Shown one piece after another: positions 42,801 through 54,733 of a stretch of 64,000 nucleotides of DNA. The DNA comes from Xiphydria camelus (lineage: Eukaryota > Arthropoda > Insecta > Hymenoptera > Xiphydriidae), in NCBI GenBank assembly GCA_963678675.1, contig OY783192.1, positions 30,519,487 through 30,583,486 of the forward strand, in the 5' to 3' direction. Under the pieces are notes generated by a model, which had not been told where the DNA came from, did not search any database, and saw only the letters and a list, made by a program, of their open reading frames with translations. Numbering within the stretch: position 1 is the stretch's first letter; each line of letters opens with the position of its first letter. The position numbers and the translations under genes were made by a program.

Positions 42801-45245
42801 AGAAATTGTCAATTTTTTCGAAAAATGAAAATCTTCGGAATTGGAATCTCGACCACCCTATCCGATGTATTTTTTTAAGCTGATTCCGAAAAGCACGGTT
42901 ATTTGGTCGAAATCTCAAAGGAAATATGAAATAACGCTGATTTTGTGTATAAAGAAATTTTTTTTTCCGCAAGAAATCATCGATATCTCGGTGTTCCGTT
43001 GAGATTTCATCAATAAATATATCATTTTCGTAATCAGCGCGAGAAAATACATAAGATAGGATGGTCGAGAATTCGATTCCAGAGATTTCGATTTTTGCGA
43101 AAAATCGCATTTTCTGTAAGGTCCCGACCTTACAGAAATTGACAATTTTTTCGAAAAATGAAAATCTTCGGAATTGGAATCTCGACCACCCTATCCGATG
43201 TATTTTTTTACGCTGATTCCGAAAAGCACGGTTATTTGGTCGAAATCTCAAAGGAAATATGAAATAACGCTGATTTTGTGTATAAACAAATTTTTTTTTC
43301 CGCAAGATATCATCGATATCTCGGTGTTCCGTTGAGATTTCATCAATAAATATATCATTTTCGTAATCAGCGCGAAAAAATACATAAGATAGGATGGTCG
43401 AGAATTCGATTCCAGAGATTTCGATTTTTGCGAAAAATCGCATTTTCTGTAAGGTCCCGACCTGACAGAAATTGTCAATTTTTTCGAAAAATGAAAATCT
43501 TCGGAATTGGAATCTCGACCACCCTATCCGATGTGTTTTTTTACGCTGATTCCGAAAAGCACGGTTATTTCGTCGAAATCTCAAAGGAAATATGAAATAA
43601 CGCTGATTTTGTGTATAAAGAAATTTTTTTTTCCGCAAGAAAACATCGATATCTCGGTGTTCCGTTGAGATTTCATCAATAAATATATCATTTTCGTAAT
43701 CAGCGCGAAAAAATACATAAGATAGGATGGTCGAGAATTCGATTCCAGAGATTTCGATTTTTGCGAAAAATCGCATTTTCTGTAAGGTCCCGACCTTACA
43801 GAAATTGACAATTTTTTCGAAAAATGAAAATCTTCGGAATTGGAATCTCGACCACCCTATCCGATGTATTTTTTTACGCTGATTCCGAAAAGCACGGTTA
43901 TTTGGTCGAAATCTCAAAGGAAATATGAAATAACGCTGATTTTGTGTATAAACAAATTTTTTTTTCCGCAAGATATCATCGATATCTCGGTGTTCCGTTG
44001 AGATTTCATCAATAAATATATCATTTTCGTAATCAGCGCGAAAAAATACATAAGATAGGATGGTCGAGAATTCGATTCCAGAGATTTCGATTTTTGCGAA
44101 AAATCGCATTTTCTGTAAGGTCCCGACCTGACAGAAATTGTCAATTTTTTCGAAAAATGAAAATCTTCGGAATTGGAATCTCGACCACCCTATCCGATGT
44201 ATTTTTTTACGCTGATTCCGAAAAGCACGGTTATTTCGTCGAAATCTCAAAGGAAATATGAAATAACGCTGATTTTGTGTATAAAGAAATTTTTTTTTCC
44301 GCAAGAAAACATCGATATCTCGGTGTTCCGTTGAGATTTCATCAATAAATATATCATTTTCGTAATCAGCGCGAAAAAATACATAAGATAGGATGGTCGA
44401 GAATTCGATTCCAGAGATTTCGATTTTTGCGAAAAATCGCATTTTCTGTAAGGTCCCGACCTGACAGAAATTGTCAATTTTTTCGAAAAATGAAAATCTT
44501 CGGAATTGGAATCTCGACCACCCTATCCGATGTATTTTTTTAAGCTGATTCCGAAAAGCACGGTTATTTGGTCGAAATCTCAAAGGAAATATGAAATAAC
44601 GCTGATTTTGTGTATAAAGACATTTTTTTTTCCGCAAGAAATCATCGATATCTCGGTGTTCCGTTGAGATTTCATCAATAAATATATCATTTTCGTAATC
44701 AGCGCGAGAAAATACATAAGATAGGATGGTCGAGAATTCGATTCCAGAGATTTCGATTTTTGCGAAAAATCGCATTTTCTGTAAGGTCCCGACCTTACAG
44801 AAATTGACAATTTTTTCGAAAAATGAAAATCTTCGGAATTGGAATCTCGACCACCCTATCCGATGTATTTTTTTACGCTGATTCCGAAAAGCACGGTTAT
44901 TTGGTCGAAATCTCAAAGGAAATATGAAATAACGCTGATTTTGTGTATAAACAAATTTTTTTTTCCGCAAGATATCATCGATATCTCGGTGTTCCGTTGA
45001 GATTTCATCAATAAATATATCATTTTCGTAATCAGCGCGAAAAAATACATAAGATAGGATGGTCGAGAATTCGATTCCAGAGATTTCGATTTTTGCGAAA
45101 AATCGCATTTTCTGTAAGGTCCCGACCTGACAGAAATTGTCAATTTTTTCGAAAAATGAAAATCTTCGGAATTGGAATCTCGACCACCCTATCCGATGTA
45201 TTTTTTTACGCTGATTCCGAAAAGCACGGTTATTTGGTCGAAATC
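39862..45245. repeat. Higher-order repeat copy 1 (5,384 bp, 17 monomers)
   Basis: This block contains 13 monomers of 333 bp, one of 332 bp and three of 241 bp (5,384 bp in all), and it is repeated immediately downstream. Rare changes seen only in these two copies support recent tandem duplication: aggaagtatg at 41771 and 47155, ttttccgctgattcc with its ccgc at 42301 and 47685, and atgtgtttttt at 43531 and 48915. All three are exactly 5,384 bp apart. The aaagacatttt variant at 34091 is shared with an older related block and recurs at 44616 and 50000. Confidence 0.92.
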
Positions 45246-48200
45246 TCAAAGGAAATATGAAATAACGCTGATTTTGTGTATAAACAAATTTTTTTTTCCG
45301 CAAGATATCATCGATATCTCGGTGTTCCGTTGAGATTTCCTCAATAAATCTATCATTTTCGTAATCAGCGCGAAAAAATACATAAGATAGGATGGTCGAG
45401 AATTCGATTCCAGAGATTTCGATTTTTGCGAAAAATCGCATTTTCTGTAAGGTCCCGACCTTACAGAAATTGTCAATTTTTTCGAAAAATGAAAATCTTC
45501 GGAATTGGAATCTCGACCACCCTATCCGATGTATTTTTTTACGCTGATTCCGAAAAGCACGGTTATTTGGTCGAAATCTCAAAGGAAATATGAAATAACG
45601 CTGATTTTGTGTATAAAAAAAATATTTTTTCCGCAAGAAATCATCGATATCTCGGTGTTCCGTTGAGATTTCCTCAATAAATCTATCATTTTCGTAATCA
45701 GCGCGAAAAAATACATAAGATAGGATGGTCGAGAATTCGATTCCAGAGATTTGGATTTTTGCGAAAAATCGCATTTTCTGTAAGGTCCCGACCTGACAGA
45801 AATTGTCAATTTTTTCGAAAAATGAAAATCTTCGGAATTGGAATCTCGACCACCCTATCCGATGTATTTTTTTACGCTGATTCCGAAAAGCACGGTTATT
45901 TGGTCGAAATCTCAAAGGAAATATGAAATAACGCTGATTTTGTGTATAAAAAAAATATTTTTTCCGCAAGAAATCATCGATATCTCGGTGTTCCGTTGAG
46001 ATTTCATCAATAAATCTATCATTTTCGTAATCAGCGCGAAAAAATACATAAGATAGGACGGTCGAGAAATCTCTGGAATCGAATTCTGAATCACCCTATC
46101 TTATGTATTTTTTTACGCTGATTCCGAAAAGCACGGTTATTTGGTCGAAATCTCAAAGGAAATATGAAATAACGCTGATTTTGTGTATAAACAAATTTTT
46201 TTTCCGCAAGATATCATCGATATCTCGGTGTTCCGTTGAGATTTCATCAATAAATATATCATTTTCGTAATCAGCGCGAAAAAATACATAAGATAGGATG
46301 GTCGAGAATTCGATTCCAGAGATTTCGATTTTTGCGAAAAATCGCATTTTCTGTAAGGTCCCGACCTTACAGAAATTGTCAATTTTTTCGAAAAATGAAA
46401 ATCTTCGGAATTGGAATCTCGACCACCCTATCCGATGTATTTTTTTACGCTGATTCCGAAAAGCACGGTTATTTGGTCGAAATCTCAAAGGAAATATGAA
46501 ATAACGCTGATTTTGTGTATAAAGAAATTTTTTTTTCCGCAAGAAAACATCGATATCTCGGTGTTCCGTTGAGATTTCATCAATAAATATATCATTTTCG
46601 TAATCAGCGCGAAAAAATACATAAGATAGGATGGTCGAGAATTCGATTCCAGAGATTTCGATTTTTGCGAAAAATCGCATTTTCTGTAAGGTCCCGACCT
46701 GACAGAAATTGTCAATTTTTTCGAAAAATGAAAATCTTCGGAATTGGAATCTCGACCACCCTATCCGATGTATTTTTTTACGCTGATTCCGAAAAGCACG
46801 GTTATTTGGTCGAAATCTCAAAGGAAATATGAAATAACGCTGATTTTGTGTATAAAGAAATTTTTTTTTCCGCAAGAAATCATCGATATCTCGGTGTTCC
46901 GTTGAGATTTCGTCAATAAATATATCATTTTCGTAATCAGCGCGAAAAAATACATAAGATAGGATGGTCGAGAATTCGATTCCAGAGATTTCGATTTTTG
47001 CGAAAAATCGCATTTTCTGTAAGGTCCCGACCTTACAGAAATTGTCAATTTTTTCGAAAAATGAAAATCTTCGGAATTGGAATCTCGACCACCCTATCCG
47101 ATGTATTTTTTTACGCTGATTCCGAAAAGCACGGTTATTTGGTCGAAATCTCAAAGGAAGTATGAAATAACGCTGATTTTGTGTATAAAGAAATTTTTTT
47201 TTCCGCAAGAAAACATCGATATCTCGGTGTTCCGTTGAGATTTCATCAATAAATATATCATTTTCGTAATCAGCGCGAAAAAATACATAAGATAGGATGG
47301 TCGAGAATTCGATTCCAGAGATTTCGATTTTTGCGAAAAATCGCATTTTCTGTAAGGTCCCGACCTGACAGAAATTGTCAATTTTTTCGAAAAATGAAAA
47401 TCTTCGGAATTGGAATCTCGACCACCCTATCCGATGTATTTTTTTACGCTGATTCCGAAAAGCACGGTTATTTGGTCGAAATCTCAAAGGAAATATGAAA
47501 TAACGCTGATTTTGTGTATAAAGAAATTTTTTTTTCCGCAAGAAATCATCGATATCTCGGTGTTCCGTTGAGATTTCATCAATAAATCTATCATTTTCGT
47601 AATCAGCGCGAAAAAATACATAAGATAGGACGGTCGAGAAATCTCTGGAATCGAATTCTGAATCACCCTATCTTATGTATTTTTTTCCGCTGATTCCGAA
47701 AAGCACGGTTATTTGGTCGAAATCTCAAAGGAAATATGAAATAACGCTGATTTTGTGTATAAACAAATTTTTTTTTCCGCAAGAAAACATCGATATCTCG
47801 GTGTTCCGTTGAGATTTCATCAATAAATCTATCATTTTCGTAATCAGCGCGAAAAAATACATAAGATAGGACGGTCGAGAAATCTCTGGAATCGAATTCT
47901 GAATCACCCTATCTTATGTATTTTTTTACGCTGATTCCGAAAAGCACGGTTATTTGGTCGAAATCTCAAAGGAAATATGAAATAACGCTGATTTTGTGTA
48001 TAAAGAAATTTTTTTTTCCGCAAGAAAACATCGATATCTCGGTGTTCCGTTGAGATTTCATCAATAAATATATCATTTTCGTAATCAGCGCGAAAAAATA
48101 CATAAGATAGGATGGTCGAGAATTCGATTCCAGAGATTTCGATTTTTGCGAAAAATCGCATTTTCTGTAAGGTCCCGACCTGACAGAAATTGTCAATTTT

Positions 48201-50629
48201 TTCGAAAAATGAAAATCTTCGGAATTGGAATCTCGACCACCCTATCCGATGTATTTTTTTAAGCTGATTCCGAAAAGCACGGTTATTTGGTCGAAATCTC
48301 AAAGGAAATATGAAATAACGCTGATTTTGTGTATAAAGAAATTTTTTTTTCCGCAAGAAATCATCGATATCTCGGTGTTCCGTTGAGATTTCATCAATAA
48401 ATATATCATTTTCGTAATCAGCGCGAGAAAATACATAAGATAGGATGGTCGAGAATTCGATTCCAGAGATTTCGATTTTTGCGAAAAATCGCATTTTCTG
48501 TAAGGTCCCGACCTTACAGAAATTGACAATTTTTTCGAAAAATGAAAATCTTCGGAATTGGAATCTCGACCACCCTATCCGATGTATTTTTTTACGCTGA
48601 TTCCGAAAAGCACGGTTATTTGGTCGAAATCTCAAAGGAAATATGAAATAACGCTGATTTTGTGTATAAACAAATTTTTTTTTCCGCAAGATATCATCGA
48701 TATCTCGGTGTTCCGTTGAGATTTCATCAATAAATATATCATTTTCGTAATCAGCGCGAAAAAATACATAAGATAGGATGGTCGAGAATTCGATTCCAGA
48801 GATTTCGATTTTTGCGAAAAATCGCATTTTCTGTAAGGTCCCGACCTGACAGAAATTGTCAATTTTTTCGAAAAATGAAAATCTTCGGAATTGGAATCTC
48901 GACCACCCTATCCGATGTGTTTTTTTACGCTGATTCCGAAAAGCACGGTTATTTCGTCGAAATCTCAAAGGAAATATGAAATAACGCTGATTTTGTGTAT
49001 AAAGAAATTTTTTTTTCCGCAAGAAAACATCGATATCTCGGTGTTCCGTTGAGATTTCATCAATAAATATATCATTTTCGTAATCAGCGCGAAAAAATAC
49101 ATAAGATAGGATGGTCGAGAATTCGATTCCAGAGATTTCGATTTTTGCGAAAAATCGCATTTTCTGTAAGGTCCCGACCTTACAGAAATTGACAATTTTT
49201 TCGAAAAATGAAAATCTTCGGAATTGGAATCTCGACCACCCTATCCGATGTATTTTTTTACGCTGATTCCGAAAAGCACGGTTATTTGGTCGAAATCTCA
49301 AAGGAAATATGAAATAACGCTGATTTTGTGTATAAACAAATTTTTTTTTCCGCAAGATATCATCGATATCTCGGTGTTCCGTTGAGATTTCATCAATAAA
49401 TATATCATTTTCGTAATCAGCGCGAAAAAATACATAAGATAGGATGGTCGAGAATTCGATTCCAGAGATTTCGATTTTTGCGAAAAATCGCATTTTCTGT
49501 AAGGTCCCGACCTGACAGAAATTGTCAATTTTTTCGAAAAATGAAAATCTTCGGAATTGGAATCTCGACCACCCTATCCGATGTATTTTTTTACGCTGAT
49601 TCCGAAAAGCACGGTTATTTCGTCGAAATCTCAAAGGAAATATGAAATAACGCTGATTTTGTGTATAAAGAAATTTTTTTTTCCGCAAGAAAACATCGAT
49701 ATCTCGGTGTTCCGTTGAGATTTCATCAATAAATATATCATTTTCGTAATCAGCGCGAAAAAATACATAAGATAGGATGGTCGAGAATTCGATTCCAGAG
49801 ATTTCGATTTTTGCGAAAAATCGCATTTTCTGTAAGGTCCCGACCTGACAGAAATTGTCAATTTTTTCGAAAAATGAAAATCTTCGGAATTGGAATCTCG
49901 ACCACCCTATCCGATGTATTTTTTTAAGCTGATTCCGAAAAGCACGGTTATTTGGTCGAAATCTCAAAGGAAATATGAAATAACGCTGATTTTGTGTATA
50001 AAGACATTTTTTTTTCCGCAAGAAATCATCGATATCTCGGTGTTCCGTTGAGATTTCATCAATAAATATATCATTTTCGTAATCAGCGCGAGAAAATACA
50101 TAAGATAGGATGGTCGAGAATTCGATTCCAGAGATTTCGATTTTTGCGAAAAATCGCATTTTCTGTAAGGTCCCGACCTTACAGAAATTGACAATTTTTT
50201 CGAAAAATGAAAATCTTCGGAATTGGAATCTCGACCACCCTATCCGATGTATTTTTTTACGCTGATTCCGAAAAGCACGGTTATTTGGTCGAAATCTCAA
50301 AGGAAATATGAAATAACGCTGATTTTGTGTATAAACAAATTTTTTTTTCCGCAAGATATCATCGATATCTCGGTGTTCCGTTGAGATTTCATCAATAAAT
50401 ATATCATTTTCGTAATCAGCGCGAAAAAATACATAAGATAGGATGGTCGAGAATTCGATTCCAGAGATTTCGATTTTTGCGAAAAATCGCATTTTCTGTA
50501 AGGTCCCGACCTGACAGAAATTGTCAATTTTTTCGAAAAATGAAAATCTTCGGAATTGGAATCTCGACCACCCTATCCGATGTATTTTTTTACGCTGATT
50601 CCGAAAAGCACGGTTATTTGGTCGAAATC
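45246..50629. repeat. Higher-order repeat copy 2 (5,384 bp, 17 monomers)
   Basis: Second copy of the tandem duplication, with the same order of 333-, 332- and 241-bp monomers as the preceding block and the same three private substitutions. The copies part at 50,630, where the next monomer has the catcaataaatatatc variant instead of the cctcaataaatctatc variant found at 45,246. Because both edges fall within homologous monomers, unequal sister exchange is the simplest origin. Confidence 0.92.
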
Positions 50630-53625
50630 TCAAAGGAAATATGAAATAACGCTGATTTTGTGTATAAACAAATTTTTTTTTCCGCAAGATATCATCGATA
50701 TCTCGGTGTTCCGTTGAGATTTCATCAATAAATATATCATTTTCGTAATCAGCGCGAAAAAATACATAAGATAGGATGGTCGAGAATTCGATTCCAGAGA
50801 TTTCGATTTTTGCGAAAAATCGCATTTTCTGTAAGGTCCCGACCTTACAGAAATTGTCAATTTTTTCGAAAAATGAAAATCTTCGGAATTGGAATCTCGA
50901 CCACCCTATCCGATGTATTTTTTTACGCTGATTCCGAAAAGCACGGTTATTTGGTCGAAATCTCAAAGGAAATATGAAATAACGCCGATTTTGTGTATAA
51001 AGAAATTTTTTTTCCGGAAGTAATCATCGATATCTCGGTGTTCCGTTGAGATTTCCTCAATACATCCATCATTTTCGTAATCAGCGCAAAAAAATACATA
51101 AGATAGGATGGTCGAGAATTCGATTCCAGAGATTTCGATTTTTGCGAAAAATCGCATTTTCTGTAAGGTCCCGACCTGACAGAAATTGTCAATTTTTTCG
51201 AAAAATGAAAATCTTCGGAATTGGAATCTCGACCACCCTATCCGATGTATTTTTTTAAGCTGATTCCGAAAAGCACGGTTATTTGGTCGAAATCTCAAAG
51301 GAAATATGAAATAACGCTGATTTTGTGTATAAAGAAATTTTTTTTTCCGCAAGAAATCATCGATATCTCGGTGTTCCGTTGAGATTTCATCAATAAATAT
51401 ATCATTTTCGTAATCAGCGCGAGAAAATACATAAGATAGGATGGTCGAGAATTCGATTCCAGAGATTTCGATTTTTGCGAAAAATCGCATTTTCTGTAAG
51501 GTCCCGACCTTACAGAAATTGACAATTTTTTCGAAAAATGAAAATCTTCGGAATTGGAATCTCGACCACCCTATCCGATGTATTTTTTTACGCTGATTCC
51601 GAAAAGCACGGTTATTTGGTCGAAATCTCAAAGGAAATATGAAATAACGCTGATTTTGTGTATAAACAAATTTTTTTTTCCGCAAGATATCATCGATATC
51701 TCGGTGTTCCGTTGAGATTTCATCAATAAATATATCATTTTCGTAATCAGCGCGAAAAAATACATAAGATAGGATGGTCGAGAATTCGATTCCAGAGATT
51801 TCGATTTTTGCGAAAAATCGCATTTTCTGTAAGGTCCCGACCTGACAGAAATTGTCAATTTTTTCGAAAAATGAAAATCTTCGGAATTGGAATCTCGACC
51901 ACCCTATCCGATGTATTTTTTTACGCTGATTCCGAAAAGCACGGTTATTTGGTCGAAATCTCAAAGGAAATATGAAATAACGCTGATTTTGTGTATAAAC
52001 AAATTTTTTTTTCCGCAAGATATCATCGATATCTCGGTGTTCCGTTGAGATTTCATCAATAAATATATCATTTTCGTAATCAGCGCGAAAAAATACATAA
52101 GATAGGATGGTCGAGAATTCGATTCCAGAGATTTCGATTTTTGCGAAAAATCGCATTTTCTGTAAGGTCCCGACCTGACAGAAATTGTCAATTTTTTCGA
52201 AAAATGAAAATCTTCGGAATTGGAATCTCGACCACCCTATCCGATGTATTTTTTTACGCTGATTCCGAAAAGCACGGTTATTTGGTCGAAATCTCAAAGG
52301 AAATATGAAATAACGCTGATTTTGTGTATAAACAAATTTTTTTTTCCGCAAGATATCATCGATATCTCGGTGTTCCGTTGAGATTTCCTCAATAAATCTA
52401 TCATTTTCGTAATCAGCGCGAAAAAATACATAAGATAGGATGGTCGAGAATTCGATTCCAGAGATTTCGATTTTTGCGAAAAATCGCATTTTCTGTAAGG
52501 TCCCGACCTTACAGAAATTGTCAATTTTTTCGAAAAATGAAAATCTTCGGAATTGGAATCTCGACCACCCTATCCGATGTATTTTTTTACGCTGATTCCG
52601 AAAAGCACGGTTATTTGGTCGAAATCTCAAAGGAAATATGAAATAACGCTGATTTTGTGTATAAAAAAAATATTTTTTCCGCAAGAAATCATCGATATCT
52701 CGGTGTTCCGTTGAGATTTCCTCAATAAATCTATCATTTTCGTAATCAGCGCGAAAAAATACATAAGATAGGATGGTCGAGAATTCGATTCCAGAGATTT
52801 CGATTTTTGCGAAAAATCGCATTTTCTGTAAGGTCCCGACCTTACAGAAATTGTCAATTTTTTCGAAAAATGAAAATCTTCGGAATTGGAATCTCGACCA
52901 CCCTATCCGATGTATTTTTTTACGCTGATTCCGAAAAGCACGGTTATTTGGTCGAAATCTCAAAGGAAATATGAAATAACGCTGATTTTGTGTATAAACA
53001 AATTTTTTTTTCCGCAAGATATCATCGATATCTCGGTGTTCCGTTGAGATTTCCTCAATAAATCTATCATTTTCGTAATCAGCGCGAAAAAATACATAAG
53101 ATAGGATGGTCGAGAATTCGATTCCAGAGATTTCGATTTTTGCGAAAAATCGCATTTTCTGTAAGGTCCCGACCTTACAGAAATTGTCAATTTTTTCGAA
53201 AAATGAAAATCTTCGGAATTGGAATCTCGACCACCCTATCCGATGTATTTTTTTACGCTGATTCCGAAAAGCACGGTTATTTGGTCGAAATCTCAAAGGA
53301 AATATGAAATAACGCTGATTTTGTGTATAAAAAAAATATTTTTTCCGCAAGAAATCATCGATATCTCGGTGTTCCGTTGAGATTTCCTCAATAAATCTAT
53401 CATTTTCGTAATCAGCGCGAAAAAATACATAAGATAGGATGGTCGAGAATTCGATTCCAGAGATTTCGATTTTTGCGAAAAATCGCATTTTCTGTAAGGT
53501 CCCGACCTTACAGAAATTGTCAATTTTTTCGAAAAATGAAAATCTTCGGAATTGGAATCTCGACCACCCTATCCGATGTATTTTTTTACGCTGATTCCGA
53601 AAAGCACGGTTATTTGGTCGAAATC

Positions 53626-53910
53626 TCAAAGGAAATATGAAATAACGCCGATTTTGTGTATAAAGAAATTTTTTTTCCGGAAGTAATCATCGATATCTCG
53701 GTGTTCCGTTGAGATTTCCTCAATACATCCATCATTTTCGTAATCAGCGCAAAAAAATACATAAGATAGGACGGTCGAGAATTCGATTCCAGAGATTTCG
53801 ATTTTTGCGAAAAATCGAAATCTCTGGAATCGAATTCTGGATCACCCTATCTTATGTATTTTTTTACGCTGATTCCGAAAACCACAGTTATTAAAAATAC
53901 ATAAGATAGG
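53626..53910. repeat. Terminal satellite unit with near-perfect 115-bp foldback
   Basis: The last unit starts as a type Z monomer. At the internal dyad (gatttttgcgaaaaatc) it turns back and reads the reverse complement of its own left arm instead of the usual divergent half. The palindrome spans 53,751-53,865, centred at 53,808. There is a perfect inner stem of 28 bp (53,779-53,806 with 53,810-53,837, loop gcg) and perfect outer stems of 20 bp (53,751-53,770 with 53,846-53,865). Only four mismatches fall in the 8 bp between them. Weaker complementarity continues outward (aatcagcgc with acgctgatt). A final fragment, aaaaatacataagatagg at 53,893-53,910, is the last recognisable satellite sequence. 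Confidence 0.92.
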
Positions 53911-54085
53911 TATAACTTGGAAAATGATTTTTGGGGAAGATCCTGGTACAGGGGGGGTAGTGTGTATAACTTGGAAAATGATTTTTGGGGAAGATTCTGG
54001 TACAGGGGTAGCCGGTATAACTTGGACAATGATTTTTGGGGAAGATTCTGGTACAGGGGTAGCTGGCATGACTTCGGATTCTCGA
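53911..54085. repeat. 51/54-bp minisatellite abutting the satellite
   Basis: Units beginning tataacttgg start at 53,911, 53,965 and 54,016, with a decayed fourth from 54,067. Periods are 54, 51 and 51 bp. The shared core is tgatttttggggaagattct followed by ggtacagggg. Because the periods are multiples of three, open frames run through it on both strands, for example a plus frame repeating NDFWGRFWYRGS. I see no start context, splice sites or codon bias that would make it a gene. It joins directly to the last satellite fragment. Confidence 0.9.
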
Positions 54086-54162
54086 GCGGTACAGGGGCTT
54101 TTTCCCTGCTAAAAGTTAGTCCACTGAAGTACAGTAAAACTCTAAAGTACGTTCTTCGTGCG

Positions 54163-54270
54163 ATGTGGCGACAACGTTTAACGTACAGTAGTATGTGTTT
54201 TTCTGTGAGTTCAAAAATGGAGCCCAAAACATCTGGTCATGCATCTGTATGTCATGCAACGTTGCCACAT
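54163..54270. other. Short inverted repeat flanking 77 bp
   Basis: atgtggcgacaacgtt (54,163-54,178) and gcaacgttgccacat (54,256-54,270) are inverted copies apart from a few bases in the middle of the arm. They could be the ends of a very small inverted-repeat element or a chance dyad. No target-site duplication is evident. Confidence 0.35.
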
Positions 54271-54321
54271 TGACTTATCAAAGGTTAAATTTATAAAGAA
54301 CAATTAATAAAAAAATAACGG

Positions 54322-54653
54322 GCTTCTTAATGAACGTGAAAATTGGTATAGATGATTTTAGTTCATTAAACTTGCTGTTTAAAAAATTTCAGAATTTGTT
54401 CACTATTTTTCTTATAAATATCGCGGTTTGTTTGTTATAACCCATAAGAACACATGTTATTTCGTTAATCAAAAATCTTTGCAACGAGCTTCTTAAAAGA
54501 CTTGAAAATTTAACTGAATTTTTTTTTACTACTGTCTACCGAATGCAATCATTTTCAAGCATTTCTCACTATTTTTAGTATAACGCTCGAGAAACCTTAA
54601 GCTGAAACGATGATCTCGACCAGTAAAGCTAAAACAACGATCTCGGTTAGTTA
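54322..54653. repeat. Diverged direct duplication, 166-bp period
   Basis: gcttcttaatgaacgtgaaaa at 54,322 matches gcttcttaaaagacttgaaaa at 54,488. cactatttttcttataaatat at 54,401 matches cactatttttagtataacgct at 54,567. Both pairs are 166 bp apart, so this AT-rich stretch is two diverged tandem copies. The period equals the half-monomer of the adjacent satellite, but I see no sequence similarity to it. The second copy runs into the 27-bp repeat that follows. No gene is visible. Confidence 0.65.
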
Positions 54654-54733
54654 AGCTGAGATGACAATTTCGATTAGTTAAGCTGAGACGACGATCTCGG
54701 CCAGTTGAGCTGAGATAACGATCTCGACGAGTT
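54599..54733. repeat. 27-bp tandem repeat, five units
   Basis: Five exact-length units start at 54,599, 54,626, 54,653, 54,680 and 54,707. The consensus is aagctgagacgacgatctcg plus gccagtt, with scattered substitutions. Since 27 is a multiple of three it keeps reading frames open. The minus-strand open frame at 54,674-54,961 is partly made of it (NWPRSSSQL-like) and shows no recognisable domain. Confidence 0.9.

Larger units (their letters stand above)
1..53910. repeat. Satellite DNA array with 333-bp monomer, higher-order structure
   Basis: One tandem array fills this interval and runs off the left edge. The landmark tcaaaggaaatatgaaataa (first at 296, last at 53,626) gives 166 complete monomers: 129 of 333 bp, 16 of 332 bp (one T lost from a T run) and 21 of 241 bp. 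These sum exactly to the observed 53,330 bp. Between successive 241-bp units or doublets the runs of full-length monomers are 7, 15, 8, 10, 15, 6, 5, 15, 5, 14, 10, 4, 10, 4 and 17. Monomers differ by few substitutions, and sets of variants recur together, which is higher-order repeat structure. Every monomer carries a GAATTC, an ATCGAT and a T tract. No transposon gene or unique sequence interrupts the array. A centromeric or pericentromeric location is an inference; nothing here proves it. Confidence 0.97.

Noticed and set aside
3047..53629. Long minus-strand open frames of 222 to 1,704 codons and the many 60- to 81-codon frames in the array
   Set aside because: They are the same 333-bp repeat read in frame, broken wherever a 241- or 332-bp unit occurs. 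There is no consistent start, no promoter and no domain. I treat them as satellite, while noting the stop-free frame as a finding.
1..53910. CRISPR array
   Set aside because: The repeats are contiguous 333-bp monomers without unique spacers.
53917..54273. Plus-strand 118-codon frame and minus-strand frames over the 51/54-bp minisatellite
   Set aside because: They are open because the repeat period is a multiple of three. There is no start context, splice signal or known domain.
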